Assembly (NCBI RefSeq): GCF_014205835.1
Contig: NZ_JACHCQ010000011.1
Span: forward strand, 62,001-126,000
Reading direction: 5' to 3'
Length of the DNA: 64,000 bases
From: Pedobacter sp. AK013
GTDB taxonomy: Bacteria > Bacteroidota > Bacteroidia > Sphingobacteriales > Sphingobacteriaceae
Shown here: in pieces, positions 55,501-64,000 of the stretch
How the letters are laid out: every line of letters starts with the position of its first letter
Numbering within the stretch: the first letter of the stretch is position 1
Position numbers and translations under genes: made by a program
Notes under the pieces: generated by a model
Databases searched by the model: none
What the model saw: the letters and a program-made list of their open reading frames with translations, nothing else
What the model was told of the DNA's origin: nothing

Positions 55501-55817
55501 ATATTGGCAATAGCGCAACTAAAATTGCTCAGTTCCCGGCCAGCGGAAATAACTTCTACCCTCAATCTAAATATTTATTAAATCTGGCTTATGCCCGGTT
55601 AAAGAATGTAACCATTGGCTATACCTTGCCAAATAACTGGTTGAAAAAATACGGAATTGAGAAATTCAGAATTTACCTGAGCGGACAAAACCTCGCAACA
55701 ATTTCGAACGTAGGTGCGCCAATAGATCCTGAAATGACAGATGGAGAAGCTGGCTATACAGGGCGTACCTTTCCATTTAACAGACAATATTCTTTCGGTG
55801 TTAACTTAACATTATAA
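52587..55817 (+). CDS. SusC/RagA-family TonB-dependent outer-membrane transporter (pair 3)
   Basis: A 1076-residue SusC-like protein. The signal peptide ends IAQQ, then comes the regulatory domain TTITGKVTSEDGPIPGVSVRV, a plug with LQEVVVVGFGTQKKANLTGAV (the classic SusC/RagA signature) and IRGVGSINGNSRPLIIVDNV, and a barrel ending RQYSFGVNLTL. I chose the ATG at 52587; a GTG six bases upstream is in frame. SusD3 follows after 9 bases. The classic LTGAV signature and the SusD3 type separate this pair from pairs 2 and 4. Confidence 0.96.
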   Translation: MKKKLLSIFLGVFLLVAHAIAQQTTITGKVTSEDGPIPGVSVRVKTGTTVVQTDGNGAYSIKANKGDVLVFSFIGYATQEKTVGASNTINVSLASDSQGLQEVVVVGFGTQKKANLTGAVTTVDVAKTFGSKPLNDPTKALQGVVPGLTITYGNGGLTAGPNINIRGVGSINGNSRPLIIVDNVETPDLSIINPADIESVSVLKDAASTSIYGARAAFGVVLIKTKSGKKNLPTKISYTNNFSWNKPTVLADFANPVDELQALYDASVRAGTTSPETFGMQLTKLRDGIANWQNKYAATNTGNDMILGQDFDYVDGRVYFYKVWDPKKEMLKDYTAQSSHNLSLQGGSDKIGYYLSGGYANEGGVFKLNPDEINKYNISGSINVAATKWLDVDAKLLFRNFKYNYPYQYQNYWYYFWRWGSYFPYGKYNGNYFRHTPAYLANAQTSNVTENYSRVDLGATIKITKDLSIRADYTLGRANALRHEVGGPINAIDFWTAGTPPLVANIATASQDIVSYGETRNMVNTLNAYATYQKTIASDHNIKLTAGVNSENYDNVQFTAAKNTVLDPTRGELALAVGTQLASGYHGTVNGTISYPVGAYAGYFGRFNYDYKGKYLLEVNGRYDGSSAFSKLDRWGFFPSASAGYRLTEEKFMSFIKPYVDDIKLRASYGSVGNQNVGGQYYIPTMTSSSVNWITPSGTTLVQGVAAPIAVAQSLSWEKIQTLDFGTDIRFWKNYIGLSVDYYQRDTKGMLQSTSVPATFGTAGPKINAGNFRNRGYEISLDLNYPVNKDLNLYATLTLADNKTVFTKWNNPSNLIYQNNANYQNNGFYVGQQYGEIWGFETEGFFQSADEVKNSPSQVALQNGNFVYGVGDVKYKDLNGDGVINQGKGTADDHGDLKVIGNSQPRYQYSARLGGTFKGFDIDVYIQGVGKRDYWGLGTMIIPAYGNADIMYANQLDYWTPSNPNAFYPRPYIGNSATKIAQFPASGNNFYPQSKYLLNLAYARLKNVTIGYTLPNNWLKKYGIEKFRIYLSGQNLATISNVGAPIDPEMTDGEAGYTGRTFPFNRQYSFGVNLTL

Positions 55818-55826
55818 TTAAGAGCT

Positions 55827-57479
55827 ATGAAATTAATTAAATCAATATTATATCTGTCATTTATTGCAATCTTAGGCACTAGTTGCTCCAAAGATTTAAA
55901 TGTGGATACACCCGACCAATTTTCTGACGACAATTTTTGGACGAGTGAAAACAATGTTCGGACTTATAATTGGGGATTTTATGCCTTGTTTACAGGTTTT
56001 GGAACAGGTACAACTGCCGATTTTTATTTCTCAACCCTATCGGATGATCAGAATGCGTCAACATTTCAAAATTTTGCATTAACCGCACCAACAACTTCTG
56101 CAGATTGGGATTGGACTTATGTTCGTAAAGCCAACATTATGTTGGAGCGGATTAGCCAAGTACCGATGAGTGATGAAGCGAAAAAACATTGGAATGGGAT
56201 TGCGAAATTTTTCAGGGCCATGGATTACTTCAATAAAGTGAAAACTTTTGGTGGCGTGCCTTACATCAGCAAGTCATTAGATGTTTCTCAAGCTGATGTG
56301 ATTTACAAACCTCGCGATAGCCGTCAGCTGGTTATGGATAGTGTTTTAAGTGATATCAATTATGCTGTCGCTAATATTCGTGTTAACGATGGTGACAATG
56401 TAGTAAACCGTGATGTAGCTTTAGCTTTAAAAGCGAGAATCTGTCTTTTCGAAGGTTCTTATCGCGTTTATCACACCGAATTATCACTGCCCGATGCTGA
56501 TAAATTCTTAACCGAAGGTAAAGATGCATGCGAAAAACTGATGACAGGAAAATATCTTTTAAATGCTGATTATAGAAGTATTTACAGCTCAATGGATTTA
56601 GCAGGAAACAAAGAAGTGTTGCTTTATAAAAAATACTTAGCCGGTGTATTAACGCATTCTGTAATTGGATATACCAACAGTACTACTCAAATGAGTGGTT
56701 TAACCAAATCAGCTGTTGAGGCTTATCCTGCAACCGATGGTTTACCTATTAGCCAGTCTCCGCTTTACCAGGGCGATAACACCATTACTACACTTAGAGC
56801 AAATAGAGATAACCGCTTATTAGGTACCATTGATAACTTTTTGTGTTATAATGGTACTTTGGTAAATGGTTATAGCTCAAGTACTGGTTATCGGCCCTCT
56901 AAATTTCTAAATCCGGCTTCTAACCAATTAGCACCCTTTAATGAAACCGATGCACCCATTTTTTACTACCCTGAAGTTTTGCTTAATTATGCAGAAATTA
57001 CCGCAATCCTTGATCAATTGGGTAAGCTTACCTTTACTCAGGGTGATATGGATAAATCAGTTAATCTTTTAAGAACACGCGCAGGAATTACGAAGCTTAA
57101 TGTTACAGGTGGAGGAAACGTGTCTGCTGGGGCAATTGCCATTGTCGATCCGAAAAGAGATGCAGATGTTTCTCCTCTGATGTGGGAAATAAGACGTGAG
57201 CGTAGAGTAGAATTAATGATGAATGGATTTAGGTATCAGGATTTGATGCGTTGGAAAAAAGGAAAATACCTAGATAGGGCTCAAAATGTTGAAGCTTTCT
57301 TAGGTGCCAAAGTACCTGATAATGGTAAGGTTTTAAGAAATACGGATGGTTATATTGTTCCTTACGCTACAACTTTAACCAGAACATTTGTTGATCCGAA
57401 AAATTATTTATCGGCAATTCCAACTGCTCAGATTAGTTTGTATCCTTCTAATACGTTACAGCAAAATCCAGGCTGGTAG
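55827..57479 (+). CDS. SusD/RagB-family outer-membrane lipoprotein (pair 3)
   Basis: A 550-residue SusD-type lipoprotein with lipobox Cys C20 (SFIAILGTSCSKDLNVDTPD). The helical N-terminal part includes WTSENNVRTYNWGFYALFTG. Further cues are AKFFRAMDYFNKVKTFGGVP and the C-terminal EIRRERRVELMMNGFRYQDL with RWKKGKYLD (SusD_RagB, PF07980). It ends QNPGW. It is encoded 9 bases after SusC3 and has a terminator. The ligand is unknown. Confidence 0.95.
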   Translation: MKLIKSILYLSFIAILGTSCSKDLNVDTPDQFSDDNFWTSENNVRTYNWGFYALFTGFGTGTTADFYFSTLSDDQNASTFQNFALTAPTTSADWDWTYVRKANIMLERISQVPMSDEAKKHWNGIAKFFRAMDYFNKVKTFGGVPYISKSLDVSQADVIYKPRDSRQLVMDSVLSDINYAVANIRVNDGDNVVNRDVALALKARICLFEGSYRVYHTELSLPDADKFLTEGKDACEKLMTGKYLLNADYRSIYSSMDLAGNKEVLLYKKYLAGVLTHSVIGYTNSTTQMSGLTKSAVEAYPATDGLPISQSPLYQGDNTITTLRANRDNRLLGTIDNFLCYNGTLVNGYSSSTGYRPSKFLNPASNQLAPFNETDAPIFYYPEVLLNYAEITAILDQLGKLTFTQGDMDKSVNLLRTRAGITKLNVTGGGNVSAGAIAIVDPKRDADVSPLMWEIRRERRVELMMNGFRYQDLMRWKKGKYLDRAQNVEAFLGAKVPDNGKVLRNTDGYIVPYATTLTRTFVDPKNYLSAIPTAQISLYPSNTLQQNPGW

Positions 57480-57501
57480 TTCTTATAGAGAAATACTTTA
57501 T

Positions 57502-57537
57502 AACCTCCTCAAATTAATTTTTGAGGAGGTTTTTTTA
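57502..57537 (+). terminator. Intrinsic terminator of the SusC3 operon
   Basis: ACCTCCTCAAA pairs with TTTGAGGAGGT, followed by seven T. The convergent metallophosphoesterase gene ends seven bases on. Confidence 0.92.
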
Positions 57538-57543
57538 CACTTA

Positions 57544-59376
57544 TTATTTTGTTTTTAACCAAACCACTTTACCATCCATGGTACTCACAAGAATGTTTTT
57601 ACCGTCGATTACACTCACCGTGTTGACCATCGAATTATCTATTTTATGTGCCCAAACGGTACTTTGTTGTTTAGGGCCAATAGCATAAATCACACCATTT
57701 TTCGTGCCGAAAAATACTTTTCCATCTTTTTCGATCAGCATAGAAGGAACATGTTCATATCCAAAGCCAGCATTGTAGCGCCATAAAATACCCGGATCTT
57801 TCGCCTGTGCTTTATAGGCCACAATTTCATCCTGCATGGTTTTTCCGTAAATGATGGTGCTATCTGCAGATTGGCCGATTGATTCGCGAACCGTAGCCTC
57901 TTTGTTGCGCCAAAGCGTACTACCATTTTTTGCATCAATGGCCGTTAAATAACGATCAGGGGCTGCAATGTATACAATGTCCTGATAGGCAACCGGAGTT
58001 ACCATTGCCGGCGAAAACATCCGGTTTGCCTGGCCATTATCCCATTTCCAGCGTAGTTTTCCCGTGTTGATATCGAGCGCATAAAGGTGCCTGCCCCATG
58101 ATCCAAAAATAATTTTATCCTGATAAATCAGCGGTTTGCCCACTATAGAACCTTCAACTTCATTGAATGCCCAGATTTCTTTCCCTGTTTTAATATCTAA
58201 GGACCTAAAGGTATTGTCGCTGCCTCCAATGTATACCCTTTGGCCATTAACTATTGGCGATCCCAATACCGAATTTGTTGTTTCTTTATGCCAGATTTCT
58301 TTTCCAGTTTTTGCATTCAGCGCATAAATATTTCCATCACCCGAACCTAAAATAACCATACCATTAACCCCTACAGGAGAAGAATAGATGGCACCTTTAG
58401 TTTTAAAGGCCCACATCCTTTTGCCGGTATTCTTGTTCAAGGCTTCCACTAAACCTAAACTGTTTCCAAAAATAACATTGTTCGAAGTATAAGTTGGCGT
58501 ATTTACCACATTGGCACTTGAGTGGTAAGACCAAACCTCCTTCGTAGCCGGATATTTATTATTGAGGGCAAAATCAGGACGATCATATTTTTTTGAGTCG
58601 GCCTGAAAGGTTTTTAGTGCAATTTTTCGCCAAACAGGAAGAATTTCCTGTGTTGGTTTTTTGACCTGAAAAAACACAGTGTCTTTGGTCATGCTTACAA
58701 TATTATACCCGCCAATACTATCTTTTGCCCTTAAATTAGAGCGGCCCATGGTCGCTTCAATACCTTCAAAATTATAAGGATGGTTGTTGTGCCCGTGGCC
58801 GCATATTGCATATTGAATGTTGTATTTTTTTAAACGGTCTGTTGCTTCATACCAATTGTCTAAACTGTTATCCAAAGGGTAATGGTTGGCAAAAACAATG
58901 GGCATATCTTTAGGGGTGGCTTTAAGTACACTGTCTAACCAAACGGTGGCGTCTCTTGGAATGTGTCCGTCACTCATCCGTACGTAAGGGCCCGAGGCGC
59001 AGGCGATAAAACGGTAACCCTTGTGATCGAAAATAAACTTATCGCTACCAAACTCCTTAATGAAATTTACACCTCCTGATTCTGACCAACCCGTATCGTG
59101 GTTACCCGGAATAATGTGATAGGGTTTGTTTAATTTGGAGAGGATATTTTTAGCTAATCTGAGCTCATTATTGGTGCCCATTTCGGTAATGTCGCCGGTA
59201 ATAATTACAAAATCGATGTCTTTCAAAGTATTGATATCTGCAACGGTACGGTTAAGGTCTTCTTCCCCTGTAGGCGAGCCCACATGCGTATCGGTTACAA
59301 AAGCGTATTTAAAATCCTGGGCTTTTGTAGCGAGCGATAATAAAATAGCAAACAGTAAAAGAAGGTGGTGTTTCAT
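57544..59376 (-). CDS. Metallophosphoesterase fused to a PQQ-like beta-propeller
   Basis: A 610-residue secreted two-domain protein. It has a signal peptide to residue 19, then a calcineurin-like phosphoesterase domain (about 20-250) with the full metal set: DTH (D29, H31), GD (D62), GNHD (92-94) and GHGHN further on. The C-terminal half (about 275-605) is a propeller of outer-membrane BamB/PQQ type. Its repeats include TGKRMWAFKTKGAIYSSPV, GDGNIYALNAKTGKEIWHK and DNTFRSLDIKTGKEIWAF, with the IYALDAKTGK pattern. It is convergent with SusD3 and divergent from SusC4, so it belongs to the glycan island. It may remove phosphate or sugar-phosphate groups from surface glycans; this is inference. 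Confidence 0.92.
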   Translation of the reverse strand: MKHHLLLLFAILLSLATKAQDFKYAFVTDTHVGSPTGEEDLNRTVADINTLKDIDFVIITGDITEMGTNNELRLAKNILSKLNKPYHIIPGNHDTGWSESGGVNFIKEFGSDKFIFDHKGYRFIACASGPYVRMSDGHIPRDATVWLDSVLKATPKDMPIVFANHYPLDNSLDNWYEATDRLKKYNIQYAICGHGHNNHPYNFEGIEATMGRSNLRAKDSIGGYNIVSMTKDTVFFQVKKPTQEILPVWRKIALKTFQADSKKYDRPDFALNNKYPATKEVWSYHSSANVVNTPTYTSNNVIFGNSLGLVEALNKNTGKRMWAFKTKGAIYSSPVGVNGMVILGSGDGNIYALNAKTGKEIWHKETTNSVLGSPIVNGQRVYIGGSDNTFRSLDIKTGKEIWAFNEVEGSIVGKPLIYQDKIIFGSWGRHLYALDINTGKLRWKWDNGQANRMFSPAMVTPVAYQDIVYIAAPDRYLTAIDAKNGSTLWRNKEATVRESIGQSADSTIIYGKTMQDEIVAYKAQAKDPGILWRYNAGFGYEHVPSMLIEKDGKVFFGTKNGVIYAIGPKQQSTVWAHKIDNSMVNTVSVIDGKNILVSTMDGKVVWLKTK

Positions 59377-59757
59377 GGTTTCTTTTTGTTAAATTGTTAA
59401 CCATAAAAATCGGCATTTCTTAGGGCTTAAAATAGGTTGTAATGCCAATTTTACGTGTTAATAAATGTATTGCAGGAAGTAAAAATTAAGTTTAAATTAG
59501 GAACTAAACTCAAATAAGTCAGATCCGGTAATATTGCCTTTTTACGCTAGGGATTTAAACATATCCTGATAAGTTATTTATTCTAAGCCGATTTCGTGGA
59601 ATACTTTTACATATTGGAACAATTGCCGAACTTTTATGTAAAAAGGCTGAGATGCTTTCTTTTAGTAAGAAAATATTAGTGATATTTAAGATAAGGCAGT
59701 GTTGATCTGCGTTTTTCGTATTAATTCATCAGTTTCTAATCCTTAATTAATCATTTT
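59377..59757. promoter_or_regulatory. Divergent control region between metallophosphoesterase and SusC4
   Basis: These 381 bases hold no gene. A TGATATTTA at 59680-59688 and a decamer CTGCGTTTTT at 59707-59716 resemble part of the SusC2/SusC3 operator module, but the triple-decamer block and the second decamer are not evident. Confidence 0.35.
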
Positions 59758-62700
59758 ATGAAAAAAAAACTACTATTCTTGTTTCCGGGGATGTGTTTTT
59801 TGGTAGGGCAAATATTTGCCCAGCAGGTGAGCATTTCTGGTAAAGTAACATCAGCGGATGACGGTACGCCGTTACCGGGTGTTTCAGTAAAAGTTAAAGG
59901 GTCTACTGCAGGAATCAGCACCGATTCTGATGGACGTTATACCATTAAAGCCACGAGCGATCAGATTTTGGTTTTTAGTTATATTGGCTCGATAACCGAA
60001 GAACGGCCAATTGGAAGCAACAGGGTAATTAATATTCAGCTAAAACAGGATGCGAAAACGTTAAATGAGGTGGCGGTAACTGCATTTGGTGTTAAGCAGG
60101 AGGTAAGAAGTTTAGGTTTCTCTACCCAAAATGTTAAAGCCAAAGAAATTGTCGATTCGCAACAGCCGAATCTGGTAAATGCCATGCAGGGAAAAGTGGC
60201 GGGTGTTCAGATCACCAACTCAAGTGGTGCACCAGGTTCATCAGCAAACATTATGATCAGGGGTGGAAGCTCATTAAGCGGAAATAATCAACCACTTTTT
60301 GTGGTAGACGGTATTCCTGTCGACAATTCTACGCCTGTAAGCCAGGCTGGGCTTGCAGCCAGTACCGCGCCTGCGTCAAACCGTGCCATTGACATTAACC
60401 CCGAAGATATTGAATCATTAACGGTATTAAAAGGGCCTGCTGCTGCTGCGCTTTATGGAATAAGGGCCGCTTCGGGAGCTATTGTAATTACAACGAAAAA
60501 AGGTTCAGGCGGTGCCGCAAAGATTACCTATCAGAATACTTTTTCTTTGGATAATGTAAATCGGCTACCCGAGCTGCAGGATAAATATAAACAGGGAGAG
60601 GCAGGTAATTTTAGCACAACGGCTCCAAATTCTTGGGGTCCGGAATTTGCTGCAAATGAAACCGTTTATGATAATCTGAACAATTTCTTTAAAACGGCTT
60701 TCGCTCAGAGCCACGATCTTTCGGTAAGCGGGAGCTCCGAAAAAAGCACTTTTTATACTTCCGCTTCACTACTCGATCAGGGCTCTATTGTAGATAATTC
60801 CGATTTCAGAAGAAAATCGTTCCGCGTGAATGCCGATACTAAAATTGGCGAAAAACTTACCGTGGGTGGCTCGGCAAATTACGTACGTACAGATCGTACT
60901 TCTGTGCCGCAAGGTAGTGCAAATGGGACAATGGGGGCCTTGTATTAGCCGCGTAATGACGACATGACCAATTACTTAAACCCAAATGGCTCGCAAAGGA
61001 TTTTCCCCGGGGGGAATGACAATCCCTACTGGACCATTCAGAACAAACCGATTACCAGCGGAATCAACCGTTTTATAGGAATAGCCAATGTCAATTACAA
61101 TCCTTTTAGTTTTTTAAATTTAACCTATCGTCTGGGTACCGATTTGTACACCGAGAATTTTAAGGCGGTACGTATGCCGGGCACCTTGGAAGCCGATGCC
61201 CTGAAAGGTGCTATTGGGCAAAATACCAACACCAATCAGATTACCACATCAACTTTTATAGCCACAGCAAAGAAAACTTTCTCGGATGACTACAATTTTA
61301 GCTTGGCTATAGGTAATAATATCGAAAATACGAGGGTGCAAACTTTAACGGCTAATGCCATTAATTTTATCGATCCAACATTTCCGAGTATAAACAACAC
61401 CATTGCTACTGATCGTTCTGTTTCTGAAACCTTAAACCGCAGAAGAATTGTAGGGGTATTTGGTGATTTTAATTTCGACTGGAAAAATATCATTTATGTA
61501 AACCTAAGGGCACGGAACGATTGGACATCTACTATTCCGGTGGGCGATAATGCTTTCTTTTATCCGGCTATCAGCACCTCTGTTGTGTTAACGGATTTAT
61601 TGAAAGAGCTTAAGCTGAAATCAGATGATCAGATCTTTTCTTATGGAAAAATAAGGGCGGCTTATTCGAATGTGGGTAAAGATGCACCGCCACATGTTAC
61701 TACTACCTCCCTTGCTGCGGTTACCAACACTTTCACCATCAATCCACGCGGCTTTATTACCAATGCCAACAATGCATTTGGAAATCCACAGCTCGTGCCG
61801 GAGTTTACCAGGGCATTTGAGGTTGGTGCAGATTTAAGGTTCATTAAAAACCGATTCGGTATCGATTTTACCTATTACAGAAGTAAATCAGATAATCAGA
61901 TATTGGCCACCCGGGTGCCGCCTTCAGCCGGAGCTTTCCTTACCTATCTAAATGGCGGGGCTATTCAGAACAAGGGGATTGAGGTGGTATTGAATGCACG
62001 GGCGATTATTAAAAAAGATTTTAGATGGACCATTGATATTAACTTTGCTCACAATAAATCAATTGTGAAAGAACTTCCTGGCGCTTTAGATCGGGTAGAG
62101 CTATCTGATGCATGGGTGGCTGCAAATGCTGCTCAGGGTGCCGCATTCTTAAACGGAAGTTTATTTGGTATCAATGGTAATGTTTGGAAACGCAATGCTC
62201 AGGGACAGCTATTGCTGAGTAATACCGGTTATCCGCAAGTGCAAACAGCTTTAGCTAATATTGGCGATCGGAATCCCGATTTTACTTCGGGCATTAGCAA
62301 TACTTTCAATTATAAAAATTTCTCGCTTTCGTTTATGGTTGATATCCGGGTGGGAGGAGATGTATTCAATGCAACTGAAAATTCATTGGTCCGCTCGGGC
62401 TTAAGTACAAAAACACTAGATCGTGGATCAAAAGTTTTTGATGGAATCATAGAATCTACCGGATTACCAAGTGCGATATCGGTTCCCCTAAATCAAAATT
62501 ATTATCAAACGATCTATGCTAATCAAGGATACGACTTTGTGGAGAATGGAAGTTGGTACAGATTGAGATATGCCACCTTAACCTACAACATGCCGAACAG
62601 TTTTTTGGCTAAAACGAAATTAAAAGGTTTGGCATTTACAGTAACTGGCAGAAACCTGGTTCTGATTACCAAATATTCAGGTGTAGATCCTGAAGTTTCG

Positions 62701-62802
62701 GGAAGTGGTGCAGGCGTAGGTGGATCGGGCTCTTTCGGGTTCGATAACCTTGGTATTCCTGCTACACGTGGAGTAGATATGGGTTTAAGATTAACTTTTT
62801 AA
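59758..62802 (+). pseudogene. SusC/RagA-family TonB-dependent transporter (pair 4), interrupted by an in-frame amber codon
   Basis: A 1014-codon SusC reading frame, intact except for TAG at 60946-60948 after residue 396. Residues 1-396 hold the signal peptide (to IFAQQ), the regulatory domain (VSISGKVTSADDGTPLPGVSVKV), the plug with LNEVAVTAFGVKQEVRSLGF and the first barrel strands (end TMGALY). In the same frame and without gap it continues PRNDDMTNYLNPNG through the rest of the barrel, to MGLRLTF. Thus one base change explains the break, not a frameshift or deletion. Options are a true nonsense mutation, a sequencing error, or suppression. SusD4 starts 10 bases downstream. It is closest in type to SusC2. 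Confidence 0.85.
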
Positions 62803-62812
62803 TTGCATCGTC

Positions 62813-64000
62813 ATGAAAAATAAAATAATAATAGCATCATTAATCAGTGGTATGTTTTTAACTACCTCGTGTAAGAAGTATCTTGATGTAAATAAAGATC
62901 CAAATAACCCGACGAAAATTTCTGCAGCAAGCCGTTTGATTGGTGCCATCACCACCTCAAATGGGGCGGCGTTATGGAGAGGAACCAGAGAAGTTTCAGG
63001 GCTTGTTCAGTACGGAACCACTAAATTGCTTACAGGTACAAACCGCAATGCAGAGCAATGGCGATTTACCGCCAGTTACTTTCTTTGGCAGAATGCTTAT
63101 GTATATACCATGCCTAATTGTGTCGATCTGATCAATTTAGGTGAAGAAGAAGGAAGCCCTTATTTTGTGGGCGCCGGAAAAACATTGTTAGCCATGAATT
63201 TTGGTTTGCTTACCGACCAGTATGGCGCAATTGTGGTTGATGATTATTACGACGGTAAAACCCAGCTAAATCTGTTGCCTAAAATGCAACAACAACAAGA
63301 AGTTTACCAACGTATTGATAAATTGCTGGATGAGGCCATCGTTGCCTTTAGTAGCACAACCAACGCTACCGGACTTAATGCCAATGGAGGCGATATTATG
63401 TTTCAGGGAGATGTAAGCAAATGGAAAAGATTTGCCTGGGCATTAAAAGCAAGATATCTGAACCATTTATCTAAAAAAGGGGCACTGTACAATCCTGCAA
63501 AAATTATTGAGGCCTGCAGTAATGCCTTTAATGCAGATGGAATGGATGCGCAGTTTGCTTATTTATCAGGAGGTATCCAAACAGATGAAAATCCATGGTA
63601 TAGCTGGGGTGGTTTTGTGCTTACTACAACAGATCCGAATAATGCGCTTTACGATCCACGGTATTTTGCATGGAGCCAGTTTTTTGTAAATATGTTATCT
63701 TCATTTCCGGTTACCAACACCGTTTTTCAAGATCCCAGGATAAGCAGGATTATGCAGCCTGCTGCTTCTGATGGGCAATACCGTGGCTTAAAAGCCGGAG
63801 CGGGCCTGGCGGGCGGTCAGGGTATATTGGCTAACGGGCAGCCAGGCGATGCCACCAAAACAAACGGAAACGATTACGGACGGTTCAGTAATAGTGGGTT
63901 TTATACCAAACAAACCTCACCTATTCCTTTTATCACTTATTCTGAAATTAAATTAATCGAAGCCGAGGCAAAATTACGGTCTAATGATGTGGCTGGTGCC
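62813..64000 (+). CDS. SusD-like outer-membrane lipoprotein (pair 4), cut by window end
   Basis: An open frame of 396 codons to the window edge. The start is MKNKIIIASLISGMFLTTSC, with lipobox Cys C20, then KKYLDVNKDPNNPTKIS, the same start type as SusD2. Internal cues are GDVSKWKRFAWALKARYLNH and near the end SPIPFITYSEIKLIEAEAKLR, which is the typical SusD repeat-region motif. The C-terminal part is missing. It forms the partner of the amber-interrupted SusC4, 10 bases upstream. Confidence 0.92.
   Translation, partial: MKNKIIIASLISGMFLTTSCKKYLDVNKDPNNPTKISAASRLIGAITTSNGAALWRGTREVSGLVQYGTTKLLTGTNRNAEQWRFTASYFLWQNAYVYTMPNCVDLINLGEEEGSPYFVGAGKTLLAMNFGLLTDQYGAIVVDDYYDGKTQLNLLPKMQQQQEVYQRIDKLLDEAIVAFSSTTNATGLNANGGDIMFQGDVSKWKRFAWALKARYLNHLSKKGALYNPAKIIEACSNAFNADGMDAQFAYLSGGIQTDENPWYSWGGFVLTTTDPNNALYDPRYFAWSQFFVNMLSSFPVTNTVFQDPRISRIMQPAASDGQYRGLKAGAGLAGGQGILANGQPGDATKTNGNDYGRFSNSGFYTKQTSPIPFITYSEIKLIEAEAKLRSNDVAGA

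Noticed and set aside
59592..59716. Full three-decamer operator upstream of SusC4
   Set aside because: Only TGATATTTA and one CTGCGTTTTT unit are present, with a different spacing; not enough to call it a complete copy.
60949..62802. Treating the second half of SusC4 as an independent gene starting at ATG 60964
   Set aside because: It lacks signal peptide and plug, continues the same frame without gap, and makes no sense as a separate outer-membrane protein.
1..64000. tRNA, rRNA, CRISPR arrays, insertion sequences, prophage
   Set aside because: No cloverleaf, spaced direct-repeat array or transposase/integrase-like protein was recognised by reading; a computed search (tRNAscan, ISfinder) would be decisive.

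Overview
The window looks like chromosome of a Sphingobacteriaceae-type Bacteroidetes, most like Pedobacter. The reasons are four SusC/SusD outer-membrane pairs, a PorP/SprF protein abutting a 1985-residue adhesin with a gliding-type (CHU_C) C-terminus, futalosine-pathway menaquinone genes, a Bacteroidetes-type DUF3127 protein, long NagB and PIG-L fusion protein, and AT-rich intergenic DNA with few Shine-Dalgarno-like sites. I saw no rRNA, tRNA, CRISPR array, IS transposase or prophage gene. Genus level is an inference.

Region 1 (1-33.6 kb) is mostly housekeeping. It holds the end of a DEAD-box helicase, an AEC permease, a secreted C1-type peptidase, L-serine dehydratase, RDD and MgtC membrane proteins, the T9SS adhesin/PorP pair, groES-groEL, a radical-SAM/DUF4130 pair suspected of DNA repair, an HD phosphohydrolase, an XRE regulator, an RlmL-like rRNA methyltransferase, a DUF3127 protein, a histidine kinase/response regulator pair, mqnD and mqnB, a PTPS-folE pterin pair, fabD, a very large NtrY-like kinase and a coiled-coil membrane protein. 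Dispersed palindromic repeats of the REP/MITE kind sit in several gaps.

Region 2 (33.8-64 kb) is a carbohydrate and amino-sugar island. It has a GHL10 (DigH/YngK-like) glycosidase, a LacI regulator, a NagX-like acyltransferase, a NagB-PIG-L fusion, anhydro-MurNAc kinase (anmK), SusCD pair 1, a DeoR regulator, SusCD pair 2 with a DUF4397 lipoprotein, SusCD pair 3, a metallophosphoesterase fused to a beta-propeller, and SusCD pair 4. The SusC of pair 4 has one in-frame amber codon, and its SusD runs off the window. The enzyme set fits uptake and recycling of peptidoglycan or other GlcNAc/MurNAc glycans; this is inferred, because no substrate is visible directly.

The most notable regulatory signal is a conserved promoter architecture upstream of SusC2 and SusC3. 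Three tandem 10-bp TTGCG-type repeats are followed about 88 bp later by an identical 15-bp box, and then by two more decamers. The DeoR gene is divergent from SusC2, so it is the obvious candidate regulator of both operons. A perfect CAAACGTTTG palindrome between nagB and anmK is a candidate LacI-family operator.
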